Assembly (NCBI GenBank): GCA_023407175.1
Contig: JAEYMU010000040.1
Span: forward strand, 62,001 to 126,000
Direction of reading: 5' to 3'
From: Bacillota bacterium
GTDB lineage: Bacteria; Bacillota_A; Clostridia; Lachnospirales; Lachnospiraceae
DNA: 64,000 bases
Under the pieces are notes generated by a model. It was not told the DNA's origin. It saw nothing but the letters and a program-made list of their open reading frames with translations, and searched no databases. Below, in pieces: positions 16,477 to 24,330 of the stretch. A program made the position numbers and the translations under genes. Position 1 is the first letter of the stretch; every line of letters begins with the position of its first letter.

Positions 16477-18308
16477 CCATATTCACTCCCATTCCTGCTC
16501 CATATTTGTATAAACCGAATAAATTTTTCCCCTTCCTCCCTGTTTAAATTCTTCAATACTTTTTTCATACTGCATTCTGAAAGCGGATTTTTTAACCGAT
16601 ACTCCCCCTGCTCAAACACGATAATCTCCCTGGTTTCAAATGCCCTTCTTCTGGCCAGTACCTTTAAGGCCTCTGCAATATCCTCCATCTCACTGCCGGT
16701 TTTTATGTTAGTCCGCGGCAAAGGAATGATTTCCGTGATATGACTGATATAACGGTGCCCGTCTCCGGTTTTCTCCCAATGGATATCGATATTAATTGCA
16801 TTTGCCACCTGCTCCTCTGCTGCCATTTCATGATTGAAATTTCCCTCCTTTGACAGAGCGGCATTTCTAAAATAATCCACCATAGCCTCAGTTGTAACAC
16901 AGTGGCAGGTTCCATAGGTACATTTTGTTCCTGATTGAGTCAGGGAAATATACGCGTTCGCCTGAGCAGCATCGGAAATTTCACCTAAGACCATGATTAC
17001 ACCATTGGTTTTCTTTTGTATATTAATTGCATCAATAAGACTTACCTCCTCTGTCTGCCGAAAGGCTACGGTACTAAGCTTTGTATATAAGGCATTCAGC
17101 CATAATTCAAATTCTGCTTCCGTAGTTCGTATCTCATACCTCTGGTCCATGTATTGGAACAGACATTTTAAGAAGGTGGTTTTTCCTGAATTCTGATCAC
17201 CGGAAATTATGATATTAAGCAGTCCCTTTACCATCCAGATAACAAATTGAATTACCATGTCATTATTTTTATCCCGTATCAATGCCTTTATGTCCTGGGC
17301 CCTTACGCTGTCGAACTTCCTGACGAAAAAAGCCCATCCCGAGGTAAGCTTAGGCCGGGTCACCACCACACGACTGCCGTTTTGCAGATAGGACAGCTTA
17401 AAGCCGTTGGAGGAGGTCAGATGCCCTACATTATCGTACAGGTATAAATTCTTGCACACCCTGATAAGTTCAGACTTGCTGCTAAAGCTTAGGAAGGAAA
17501 AATGTATCGGCTTTCCATGCAGAATGATCCAAACGCTTTCATATGATCTGGAAGCGGTAATATCGGAGGTTTGCATGATTTCTTCCATAAAATTATACTG
17601 CTCGTTTGTTGTACCGCTGTTTCCGCCCGATATACCGTCAATTGAATTCTGGTACAGTGTTTCATCAACACATCCAAAGCCATATGCCTCTTGAAATACC
17701 CTTTGGGCAACAATTTCCAGCTTGAGCACATAATTAAGCGGCTGTATCAGCCGGTCATAACAGGCATCCATATCCTGCCGATCAACTTCATAATGTACTC
17801 CATATTCATTCATTTTCTCCGCTTCAAAATGGCATAGTTCGTTCAGCTTTTCGAAGGCATCCAGGCCATAATCCATTTTAAATATTTGCAGAAGTATTTC
17901 GTACTTATCCTGGCCTGTCAGCCGTTCCGGCTGATGGAACGGGATAACATAATTAATTGTTTCTTCCTTGATATTTAGCCTGCTTTGCAAAATATCTTTA
18001 ATGTAGTCAAGGATATATGCCCTTTCTCCCGCATTCCCCTGGGCACAGGACCTGATCGCCAGTGTCAGCCGTTTCTTTTGTTCTCTTCGCTTTTCAGTCT
18101 CTTTTTTGTTAAGGTACAGGGCTACCAGATTTTGATTTACAATTTCATTCAGCCTGTTTTTCACACCTGTGCATAGATAGGGCAGAGAATATAAATCGAT
18201 TTCCTCCTTTTCTTCCGGCAAAACCTCCTTTTTATAGATGAAATAAGCGATAAGGCAAGCCGCAGCTATGATACCGACAATTAATATCGTATTCATGTCA
18301 AAATTCAT
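16473..18308 (-). CDS. CpaF/TadA-like secretion ATPase
   Basis: A 611-residue ATPase of the type II/IV secretion superfamily. Walker A GDQNSGKTTFLK is at about 369-380, the Walker B region GVIMVLGEISD at about 433-443, and the His-box-like GTCHCVTTEAMVDYF near 465-480, where CpaF proteins have HANS/T. One membrane helix (5-22) sits at the N-terminus, which is unusual for a CpaF ATPase and suggests membrane anchoring. The canonical Walker B Asp-Glu is replaced by LGE. It should power assembly through the GspF-like partner downstream. A GAGGGGG ribosome site precedes the ATG, and the gene lies two bases from the CpaE-like gene. Confidence 0.82.
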   Translation of the reverse strand: MNFDMNTILIVGIIAAACLIAYFIYKKEVLPEEKEEIDLYSLPYLCTGVKNRLNEIVNQNLVALYLNKKETEKRREQKKRLTLAIRSCAQGNAGERAYILDYIKDILQSRLNIKEETINYVIPFHQPERLTGQDKYEILLQIFKMDYGLDAFEKLNELCHFEAEKMNEYGVHYEVDRQDMDACYDRLIQPLNYVLKLEIVAQRVFQEAYGFGCVDETLYQNSIDGISGGNSGTTNEQYNFMEEIMQTSDITASRSYESVWIILHGKPIHFSFLSFSSKSELIRVCKNLYLYDNVGHLTSSNGFKLSYLQNGSRVVVTRPKLTSGWAFFVRKFDSVRAQDIKALIRDKNNDMVIQFVIWMVKGLLNIIISGDQNSGKTTFLKCLFQYMDQRYEIRTTEAEFELWLNALYTKLSTVAFRQTEEVSLIDAINIQKKTNGVIMVLGEISDAAQANAYISLTQSGTKCTYGTCHCVTTEAMVDYFRNAALSKEGNFNHEMAAEEQVANAINIDIHWEKTGDGHRYISHITEIIPLPRTNIKTGSEMEDIAEALKVLARRRAFETREIIVFEQGEYRLKNPLSECSMKKVLKNLNREEGEKFIRFIQIWSRNGSEYG

Positions 18309-18310
18309 TT

Positions 18311-19162
18311 CTACCCCCTCATTCCTTCACACGTCTTTGCCTTCCCTGGTGAAACACTGTTCGCCTGCCTTATCCCTGCCGCCTTCCATATCTTCCGGGC
18401 AGCACTGGCAGATTTCATCATAAAGTAATAGTTCTCGCTTTGGCTTTTACAATTCAGATTCCTTCTTACAAATTCAACTACCCGACTCTCGATCTGCGCA
18501 TCCTTAAATCCTGTGTTATAGGGTATCACACCTGAATTGGCTGGGTTGATTCTCTTATATTTTCTTCGGATATTATTGATGTTATATTTTGAATTACAGT
18601 CATAGTTACCAAATAGATAGAAGAGCTTACTGTCCATAAAAGCCTGAAAGGAATGAAAGAAAATATTCATCATGCCAATATTCTGGCTTAAATTAATTAC
18701 TACCAGATCGGCATCATCCATTAATTTCTGGGAAAGTCCGTTCATAGAAGGATTGACATCGACAAAAACCAGATCATAATAGGCTTCGATTTCCCTCATC
18801 AGTCCCGGTACGATCAATCCGATTTCATATTCAAAGGCATCTCTGTTTGTTTTTGCAGTTCCCGGCAGCAGACTGATATTAGTACCCGGCAGAGAAATAC
18901 AGCAGTTCTCTATTACTTGTTTATTGATTTTTTCCGCCTTAAAGCGTCTGATCAAAGCATCTATTCCAACATCCATAAAATAATCCCCGGCATTTTTGGT
19001 ATTATTCTCAACCAAAGGAGCCTCCAGATTATTATAATTAAAATGCGTCTGAGTAATCAGACAATGCTTTTTATCATACATCCCGCAAAGCAGGGCCGTA
19101 ATCAGGATATTACTCGTCATCCCCGACTGTCTATGCACAGGTGACCAGAATACTATTTTCAT
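18311..19162 (-). CDS. CpaE/MinD-like protein with degenerate P-loop
   Basis: A 283-residue protein with the MinD/CpaE fold signature: MKIVFWSPVHRQSGMTSN at the N-terminus, YDLVFVDVNPSMNGL as the Walker A'-type strand, and ADLVVINLSQN as the following strand. The P-loop reads HRQSGMTSN in place of KGGxGKT. The lysines that bind phosphate are therefore missing, and ATP hydrolysis is doubtful. CpaE-like proteins localise pilus machinery at the pole or regulate the ATPase. It has a paralogue three genes upstream that is even more degenerate. It lies directly before the CpaF-like gene with a GGGAGG site. Confidence 0.72.
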   Translation of the reverse strand: MKIVFWSPVHRQSGMTSNILITALLCGMYDKKHCLITQTHFNYNNLEAPLVENNTKNAGDYFMDVGIDALIRRFKAEKINKQVIENCCISLPGTNISLLPGTAKTNRDAFEYEIGLIVPGLMREIEAYYDLVFVDVNPSMNGLSQKLMDDADLVVINLSQNIGMMNIFFHSFQAFMDSKLFYLFGNYDCNSKYNINNIRRKYKRINPANSGVIPYNTGFKDAQIESRVVEFVRRNLNCKSQSENYYFMMKSASAARKIWKAAGIRQANSVSPGKAKTCEGMRG

Positions 19163-19166
19163 AAGC

Positions 19167-19808
19167 CTACCTCCCCCCTTGTGCCGCCTTATATGCTTTG
19201 TTAATCGCTCTTGTTTCGACCTCCGGACATAATAATCCTATTTCCTTTAACAAAAATTTCTTTGTTTTTCTTGAAAGGCCAACAAATTGCATGGTCTGAT
19301 TGTGTTGGCACAGAATTGCATTCTCATAATCGAGCTCATCGAAATCAATATAGTCAATACTTATGTTCTTGCCTAACTGTCCGAACAAATACTTTGTATT
19401 GACATTCACCTCAATTATATTTCTTACCAGCAGGCTTTTATTTTGGCACTTACTTTGGATAAAGAGGCTGCTGACCATTTTCATATGATGAAGGAGCAAA
19501 TCCGTGGAAAACACCACTCTATTATATTCCTCTTCGGGTATCTGAAAATCATGAGTGATAAAAATATCATCGTAGTTCTCTTTTACCCCTTCCGGAAGGG
19601 ATGTCACTGCAAAATCGATACGTCGGTAGGTAACCGGGTTGATCTCTCCATCCATTCCAAAGGGTCTGGGAATGGTATAGTAAAAGGCACCGGCAGCCCT
19701 GTTCTCCATAATCAGTACCTTCCTGCCCAGCTTCGATAATATTCTGGCCTGATATAAGATCAGGTCAAAGCATTCAATCCCTGCATATGCCACTATGTTA
19801 TTCGCCAT
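19167..19808 (-). CDS. Hypothetical Tad-operon protein, possible MinD-like remnant fold
   Basis: A 213-residue cytoplasmic protein of no named family. It starts NNIVAYAGIECFDLILYQARILSKLGRKVLIMENR. The strand-helix-strand pattern and the position of LIMEN are those of ParA/MinD-like proteins, but no P-loop is present. ISIDYIDFDELDYENA later resembles a nucleotide-fold strand. It overlaps the SAF-domain gene by 11 bases and precedes the CpaE-like gene by four bases, so it is an integral member of the operon. A scaffold or regulatory role is a guess. Confidence 0.5.
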   Translation of the reverse strand: MANNIVAYAGIECFDLILYQARILSKLGRKVLIMENRAAGAFYYTIPRPFGMDGEINPVTYRRIDFAVTSLPEGVKENYDDIFITHDFQIPEEEYNRVVFSTDLLLHHMKMVSSLFIQSKCQNKSLLVRNIIEVNVNTKYLFGQLGKNISIDYIDFDELDYENAILCQHNQTMQFVGLSRKTKKFLLKEIGLLCPEVETRAINKAYKAAQGGR

Positions 19809-20823
19809 ATTCTATCTCACCCTCTTTTGCAAAATAAAAATAACGCTCCGTTTGTACAGCTCCAAGCTCCACATTTTCTGTATCCATCTCTTCTGAGCCT
19901 AAATTATCGGGAAATGGCGTAACCGTAACTGCTTCTTCCGATGCCTCCTCATCCTTTTGCTTCTCCAAAGCCCCTTCTCCAGACAGGAATTCATCATCGG
20001 AGACCTCCCAGTCTGGAGCTGTCACATCCGCTTCCATACTTTGGGCCAATCTGTTTTCCAGAGATTTTCTTATGGTCTTATTGATTTCCTGGGAGCATCT
20101 ATCTACGATATTCGGATCATTTTCAATCAGGGACAGCACCTGAAGGCTTGGCGTATAGGTAATCTCGGAAGCCTTCTGAAGATTTGGCTCAATATACCTG
20201 GTGGTTATCAGCTCCGAACCCGGATACAGGCTTGCATCCACAATTGCCGCAGACATCCGCAGAAGCTCCGTCTCATTATTCCAGAAGTAGCAGGTTGCTG
20301 TTTCAGCCGAATACCCTTTGATGATTTTTTTAGATAAGACAACATAGCTTTCTCCGTTTGGATAACGGAGCCGCACATCCACCGTATCGTTGTTCACAAT
20401 ATTGGAATTGACAGTAATAACCCGGTATTGCGCCTCTCTCAATTCATCTGCAACCCTATGCTCTATCAGCATGGAATTTATAATCTGAGTCCCTACCGGG
20501 ATATCAATCAGGGCTGTTTTACCGATTTCCGTCTGCGTTATATAGGTTTCTTGAGGTTGAGAGGAATATACCGTTTTCTCTTCTACCAGCTCCTCCCGGA
20601 TCATATCTCCCGCATTGATATCCGCCACTGCAACATAGACAATTCTCTGGTTGGCCTCCTGCTCCTGATAGGCTTTCCTTAGCAGGGACCGGTACTCCTG
20701 CTTCACCTGTCCTGTGACGATTGAGGAAGTAAATACAGCAGCCGAACCAATGACGATCATACAGATCAGAGAAACTATGATATATTGCCGGGTTGACCTT
20801 TTAATCCTTTTATATAATCTCAT
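19798..20823 (-). CDS. CpaB/RcpC-like SAF-domain protein
   Basis: A 341-residue protein with an N-terminal membrane helix (about 15-37). An SAF domain follows at about 70-140 (VADINAGDMIREELVEEKTV, then IGKTALIDIPVGTQII), and a second beta-rich domain resembles RcpC. The C-terminal part from about 260 is acidic and probably disordered. CpaB/RcpC proteins are extracytoplasmic components of Tad pili. The start at MRLYKR (20823) is supported by a four-base ATGA overlap with the upstream small gene and a GAGGTG site; an ATG 19 codons upstream is less likely. Confidence 0.78.
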   Translation of the reverse strand: MRLYKRIKRSTRQYIIVSLICMIVIGSAAVFTSSIVTGQVKQEYRSLLRKAYQEQEANQRIVYVAVADINAGDMIREELVEEKTVYSSQPQETYITQTEIGKTALIDIPVGTQIINSMLIEHRVADELREAQYRVITVNSNIVNNDTVDVRLRYPNGESYVVLSKKIIKGYSAETATCYFWNNETELLRMSAAIVDASLYPGSELITTRYIEPNLQKASEITYTPSLQVLSLIENDPNIVDRCSQEINKTIRKSLENRLAQSMEADVTAPDWEVSDDEFLSGEGALEKQKDEEASEEAVTVTPFPDNLGSEEMDTENVELGAVQTERYFYFAKEGEIEYGE

Positions 20824-21047
20824 ACAACACCTCGAATCAAATATTTTATCAGCAGAAAATACAAGGGGATTCCTGTACATAAAACCAGAATATAAATCAG
20901 CACTATTTCCCTTTTTCCCCGATGACTTCTGCCTTGCTTTTCCTTGCGCTTCTTTAGAATTGTGTCATCACGCCACCCGATGATATATAGCAGGAACAAA
21001 AACAGCAGGATACCCAGTACTATAAGTAAAGAAGCATTCAGCAGCAT
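20820..21047 (-). CDS. Small two-helix membrane protein of the Tad-like operon
   Basis: A 75-residue protein with two predicted membrane helices (about 3-24 and 48-70) separated by a strongly basic loop (KKRKEKQGRSHRGKR). Its start and stop both overlap the neighbouring genes, by one and four bases, so it is translated as part of the operon. No family is recognised. It is short for a prepilin peptidase and has no catalytic aspartates. Confidence 0.6.
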   Translation of the reverse strand: MLLNASLLIVLGILLFLFLLYIIGWRDDTILKKRKEKQGRSHRGKREIVLIYILVLCTGIPLYFLLIKYLIRGVV

Positions 21048-21991
21048 TATTCGCAGTACATCACCAGCCCCTCATTTTTAGCAGAAAGCTCTCTTGCGGA
21101 TGCCTCCGCCCTTTTAATTATTTGAAAGGCTGCTTTTTTTATTGCCTGAATAAAGGTATAATTGGGATTTGTTTTTGGACAGGAATAATTATGATAGATA
21201 AATTCGATGACAGAGCTGCAATGATAAGCATTCTGATAAGAAACATTATCCGGTATGGCCAATATATTCTCCAAGGGTATCCGGTACTCCCAGGATATTC
21301 TTGCTCTGCTAAGAAGCGCCTCGCTGTCATAATTGCTGATAATAAACACGGCCTTGGGTATCATAGATGAGTAATTATCAAAGAAATCCTCCAGATAATA
21401 TTTATTCTGGTTCAGGTTTACGACGATCAGATCGGCTTCTTGAAGAATTGTTTTGGTACTAAGATTTTTTTGGCTTGCGGCATGCAGCATACAGATATTA
21501 AAATTCCCCTTCAATAGCTGAAGCAAGGGCTGGAAGCAATGATTAAATTCATACTCAAATATCTCATTATGAAGGATATGGCCCTGGGGGATATAATAAA
21601 GATGCTGATTGATAATCTCCTTTAGGTAGGACCGTAGGACAGCATAGCTGTCATTTGTAATGATACGGTTATTGGTTGCTATGCTTCCATTCGTAGTTAT
21701 ACTGCTATTGACTACGATATTGTGATCGGCTGCTATGCAGCCATTATTCCGATAGATTTTACGAAGCAGTCCCTCGATGCCATCTCCATCATAATAATTG
21801 GTGCCTGCATCCTCCCGAAGCCTTCGAATGCTATTTCCGGTAAAGGCTTTTCCTAAATTATAATTGCTTAGCCTGTTTTCAACCAAAACTACGGAATACG
21901 GATAGCGGATAACACTTGCTACGCTGATTGCTGCAAGATTAGACGAAACATTGCATTTCTCGCCGCAATTACTCCAAAATGCGATTTTCAA
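21047..21991 (-). CDS. CpaE/MinD-like pseudo-ATPase with hexapeptide repeat
   Basis: A 314-residue protein, the first gene of the pilus operon. It is paralogous to the CpaE-like gene at 18311-19162: both start MKI(A/V)FWS, and both have GI(E/D)(G/A)L(L/I)R, EYE(F/I), ADL(I/V)V(V/I)NL(N/S)QN and a C-terminal VIEFIYHNYSCPK / VVEFVRRNLNCKS block. The P-loop position reads NCGEKCNVSSN, so nucleotide binding is probably lost. Residues 83-118 hold six tandem hexapeptides inserted relative to the paralogue. A GGAGG site lies before the ATG. Confidence 0.68.
   Translation of the reverse strand: MKIAFWSNCGEKCNVSSNLAAISVASVIRYPYSVVLVENRLSNYNLGKAFTGNSIRRLREDAGTNYYDGDGIEGLLRKIYRNNGCIAADHNIVVNSSITTNGSIATNNRIITNDSYAVLRSYLKEIINQHLYYIPQGHILHNEIFEYEFNHCFQPLLQLLKGNFNICMLHAASQKNLSTKTILQEADLIVVNLNQNKYYLEDFFDNYSSMIPKAVFIISNYDSEALLSRARISWEYRIPLENILAIPDNVSYQNAYHCSSVIEFIYHNYSCPKTNPNYTFIQAIKKAAFQIIKRAEASARELSAKNEGLVMYCE
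21638..21745 (-). repeat. Six tandem 18-bp units encoding hexapeptides
   Basis: Within the CpaE-like pseudo-ATPase, residues 83-118 read as NGCIAA, DHNIVV, NSSITT, NGSIAT, NNRIIT, NDSYAV. Ile is at position 4 in five of the six units and Tyr in the last. The DNA units are diverged, so the repeat is old or under selection at the protein level. Confidence 0.65.
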
Positions 21992-22081
21992 AGAATAACC
22001 TCCTTATTCAATTAGGCGGACAGTGGAATGATAAAGAAAATGAATGATTAGAAAGATTTCCTATTTCTAGAATATAGTATT

Positions 22082-22110
22082 ATAATAAAGCATGCCGCTT
22101 TATTTGTAAA
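22082..22110 (-). promoter_or_regulatory. Promoter of the Tad-like operon with embedded palindrome
   Basis: On the minus strand TTTACA (22105-22110), a 17-base spacer and TATTAT (22082-22087). The spacer is almost filled by a palindrome with arms AATAAAGC and GCTTTATT (22084-22104) around five bases. A repressor bound there would block both promoter elements. The leader to the first gene is about 85 bases. Confidence 0.6.
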
Positions 22111-22174
22111 TATTTTGTTTAAGTAAAAAATATACAGACTTTTTGTCACTATTTGTATACAATAAACAAAGCAA

Positions 22175-22240
22175 GGGCTGCCGTATCAGGTAAACCTTCT
22201 GCAACACCTCCGGCTTCTATGGTACGACAGCTCCTTTTTT
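22175..22240. terminator. Hairpin downstream of leuA
   Basis: GGGCTGCCGTA (22175-22185) pairs with TACGACAGCTCC (22223-22234), allowing G-U and one mismatch. On the plus strand six T residues follow. On the minus strand, the direction of leuA, the stem is followed only by a looser T-rich stretch. It probably ends leuA and separates it from the pilus operon. Confidence 0.5.
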
Positions 22241-22258
22241 GAATTCCCTGGAAAGGAA

Positions 22259-23785
22259 TTATTCTACTTCCAGGATAATCTTATTTACCGCATTAATGAA
22301 TGCAAGTGCGCTGGCCTTCATCACATCCCGCTCAATTGCTTTTCCCTGATATAATTTCTCCTGGTATCTGATCTGGGTAGTCACCTTTCCCAGGCTTCCC
22401 TTCCCCCTGCTTAAGTTATTGATACGGTATTCGATTAGTTCAATCGGATATTGTACGGCCTTGATAATGGAGCTATACAAAGCGTCAATTACCCCCAGAC
22501 CATTACTGCTGGTAATCACTTTTTCCTCTCCCTTTGCTAATTTTACCGTAGCCATTGGCAGTGTGCTGTTTGCCACCATCTGGTATTCCTCCAGTTGCCA
22601 TAACTCTTTGCCGGAGGTGCATTTTACATTGGGAAAGCTTTGAAATAAGGCTAAGATGTCATTATCATACAGCTCTTTTTTCTGATCCGCTTCGTTTAAA
22701 AACCTCTGGAATATTTCTGTCACCTGCTCCTCAGGTATCTCAAATCCTAATTTTTCAGCTACATGAAGAAATGCATGCCTGCCCGACCTGGCCGTCAATA
22801 CAATCTCCATCGGCGGAGCCCCTACGGTTTGAGGGTCCATAATTTCGTATACATCCTTTGATTTCAGTAAACCATCCTGATGTATTCCTGAGGAGTGGGC
22901 AAAGGCATTCTCTCCTGTAATTGCCTTATTGACCTGCACATCCAGACCCATGGTAGCGCTGACCACACGAGAGGTTTCATAAATTCTGCCGGTATCAATT
23001 GTCGTATGTCCTCCATAGTATTCCTCGTGCAGCTTAATTCCCATGACTACCTCCTCTAAGGAAGTATTCCCTGCCCTTTCTCCGATTCCATTGACAGTGC
23101 ATTCCACCTTATCCGCTCCGTTGCGAACAGCAGCCAGGGTATTGGCCGTTGCCAGGCCGGTGTCATTATGGCAGTGTACACTTAATAATACCTCCGGATT
23201 TAAATTTTTCAGCCGGTCATTGATGCGGCTGATCAACTGTCCGAATTGCTCCGGAACGGCGTAGCCTACCGTATCCGGTATATTTATAATCGTAGCACCT
23301 GCCTTTACTACAGCTTCTATGGTCCTCCACAGATATTCAAATTCAGACCTGCTGGCATCCTCCAGCGAATATTGCACCTGGGGAAGATATTTCTTGGCAT
23401 ATTTTACAGAAGCAACTCCCATTTCAATTACCTGCTCCGGTGTTTTGCGAAATTTCTTTGACACGTGCACCTCGGAGGAACCTAATACAATATGAATCAA
23501 GGGATTTTGTGCCTGTTTGATGCTCTGGTAAATGGCGTCAATATCTGCTTCAACCGCCCTCCCCAGGGCAGCAATACAGACCTCCTGGCCAATTTTCTTA
23601 CTGATTGCCTTCACTGCTTCAAAATCTCCCCTGGAGGAGGAAGGAAAGCCTACCTCCATCATATCCACCTTCATCCTGGCAATCTGTACCGCTACCTCCA
23701 GCTTTTCCTCCAGATTAAGCTTTGCTCCGGGTACCTGTTCCCCATCTCTTAAGGTTGTGTCAAACACATAAATTTTTCTCGACAT
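22259..23785 (-). CDS. leuA: 2-Isopropylmalate synthase
   Basis: A 508-residue enzyme that condenses acetyl-CoA with 2-oxoisovalerate, the first committed step of leucine synthesis. The catalytic HMGL-like barrel covers about 1-275: DTTLRDGEQVPG (9-20) holds the metal-binding Asp and the substrate Arg-Asp-Gly-Glu, and SVHCHNDTGLA holds the HxH metal ligands. A linker (NAFAHSSGIHQDGLLK) follows, then the C-terminal LeuA allosteric domain from about 390, present in full, so leucine feedback is likely. AAGGAG precedes the ATG. Expression is controlled by the upstream T-box leader. No other leu genes are adjacent, which is unusual for Clostridia, where leuACDB are often clustered. Confidence 0.96.
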   Translation of the reverse strand: MSRKIYVFDTTLRDGEQVPGAKLNLEEKLEVAVQIARMKVDMMEVGFPSSSRGDFEAVKAISKKIGQEVCIAALGRAVEADIDAIYQSIKQAQNPLIHIVLGSSEVHVSKKFRKTPEQVIEMGVASVKYAKKYLPQVQYSLEDASRSEFEYLWRTIEAVVKAGATIINIPDTVGYAVPEQFGQLISRINDRLKNLNPEVLLSVHCHNDTGLATANTLAAVRNGADKVECTVNGIGERAGNTSLEEVVMGIKLHEEYYGGHTTIDTGRIYETSRVVSATMGLDVQVNKAITGENAFAHSSGIHQDGLLKSKDVYEIMDPQTVGAPPMEIVLTARSGRHAFLHVAEKLGFEIPEEQVTEIFQRFLNEADQKKELYDNDILALFQSFPNVKCTSGKELWQLEEYQMVANSTLPMATVKLAKGEEKVITSSNGLGVIDALYSSIIKAVQYPIELIEYRINNLSRGKGSLGKVTTQIRYQEKLYQGKAIERDVMKASALAFINAVNKIILEVE

Positions 23786-23811
23786 AATAGCATCTCCTTC
23801 TATGAATTATA

Positions 23812-24190
23812 GTATAAAAAAGCTCCCTCCATCTCTTATGGATGACAAGAGACGAAAAGGGAGCCTTCCGCGGTACCACTCTAATTCATACAAGCTGTAT
23901 GCACTTACTCGATACCCTATATTGTAACGGCGCTAAAATCAGATTACTATATAAAAAAACTCCTGCCTCCCGAAGAGACAGAAGTTAATCTGCTGCACCA
24001 CTCTATACTGGTTAATTTCAATACAGGTACAATAAAACCGATATCTATCCCCTGTAACGGTGGGCTTCCGACACAGCCTACTTAATTTCAGCCGGCAACT
24101 CAAAGGCGAGTTCACTATTCTCTAATTCCTGCTTCACACCAACCAGCAGGTCTCTGAAAATTATCAAACAGCTACTACTCCTTTTCAACG
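23812..24190 (-). promoter_or_regulatory. T-box leader, leucine type, upstream of leuA
   Basis: Read on the minus strand, the leader shows the Stem I region (GACCTGCTGG, GAAGCAGG, then GTGAACTCGCC). CTC is the likely leucine specifier codon. Near the end are the conserved T-box AGAGTGGTACCGCGG (23868-23882) and a terminator stem whose arms GGCTCCC and GGGAGCT are followed by six T (about 23812-23864). The TGGT of the T-box pairs with the ACCA end of uncharged tRNA-Leu. Low leucyl-tRNA charging therefore favours the antiterminator and leuA expression. A second terminator lies inside the leader. Confidence 0.93.
23953..23986 (-). terminator. Extra intrinsic terminator inside the T-box leader
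   Basis: On the minus strand AACTTCTGTCTC, a short loop, GGAGGCAGGAGTT, then seven T (23953-23959). It is preceded at 23991-24005 by AGAGTGGTGCAGCAG, which keeps the first nine bases of the T-box consensus but not ACCGCGG. It looks like a partly duplicated antiterminator/terminator module. Confidence 0.7.
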
Positions 24191-24211
24191 TCTTTTTCTT
24201 ATTTATAATGT

Positions 24212-24240
24212 ATCATATACAACAATTTTTATTTTGTCAA
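24212..24240 (-). promoter_or_regulatory. Sigma-A promoter of the T-box/leuA transcript
   Basis: Minus strand TTGACA (24235-24240), spacer of exactly 17 bases, TATGAT (24212-24217). The expected start lies near 24205, just upstream of the T-box Stem I. Confidence 0.85.
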
Positions 24241-24330
24241 TAAAATATATTCCGTTTTTATAAAATAATTCCCGGTACCTAAAAATCTCATTACAGTTTT
24301 CTAAAAACAAATATATCTTTATTCCCAGCA

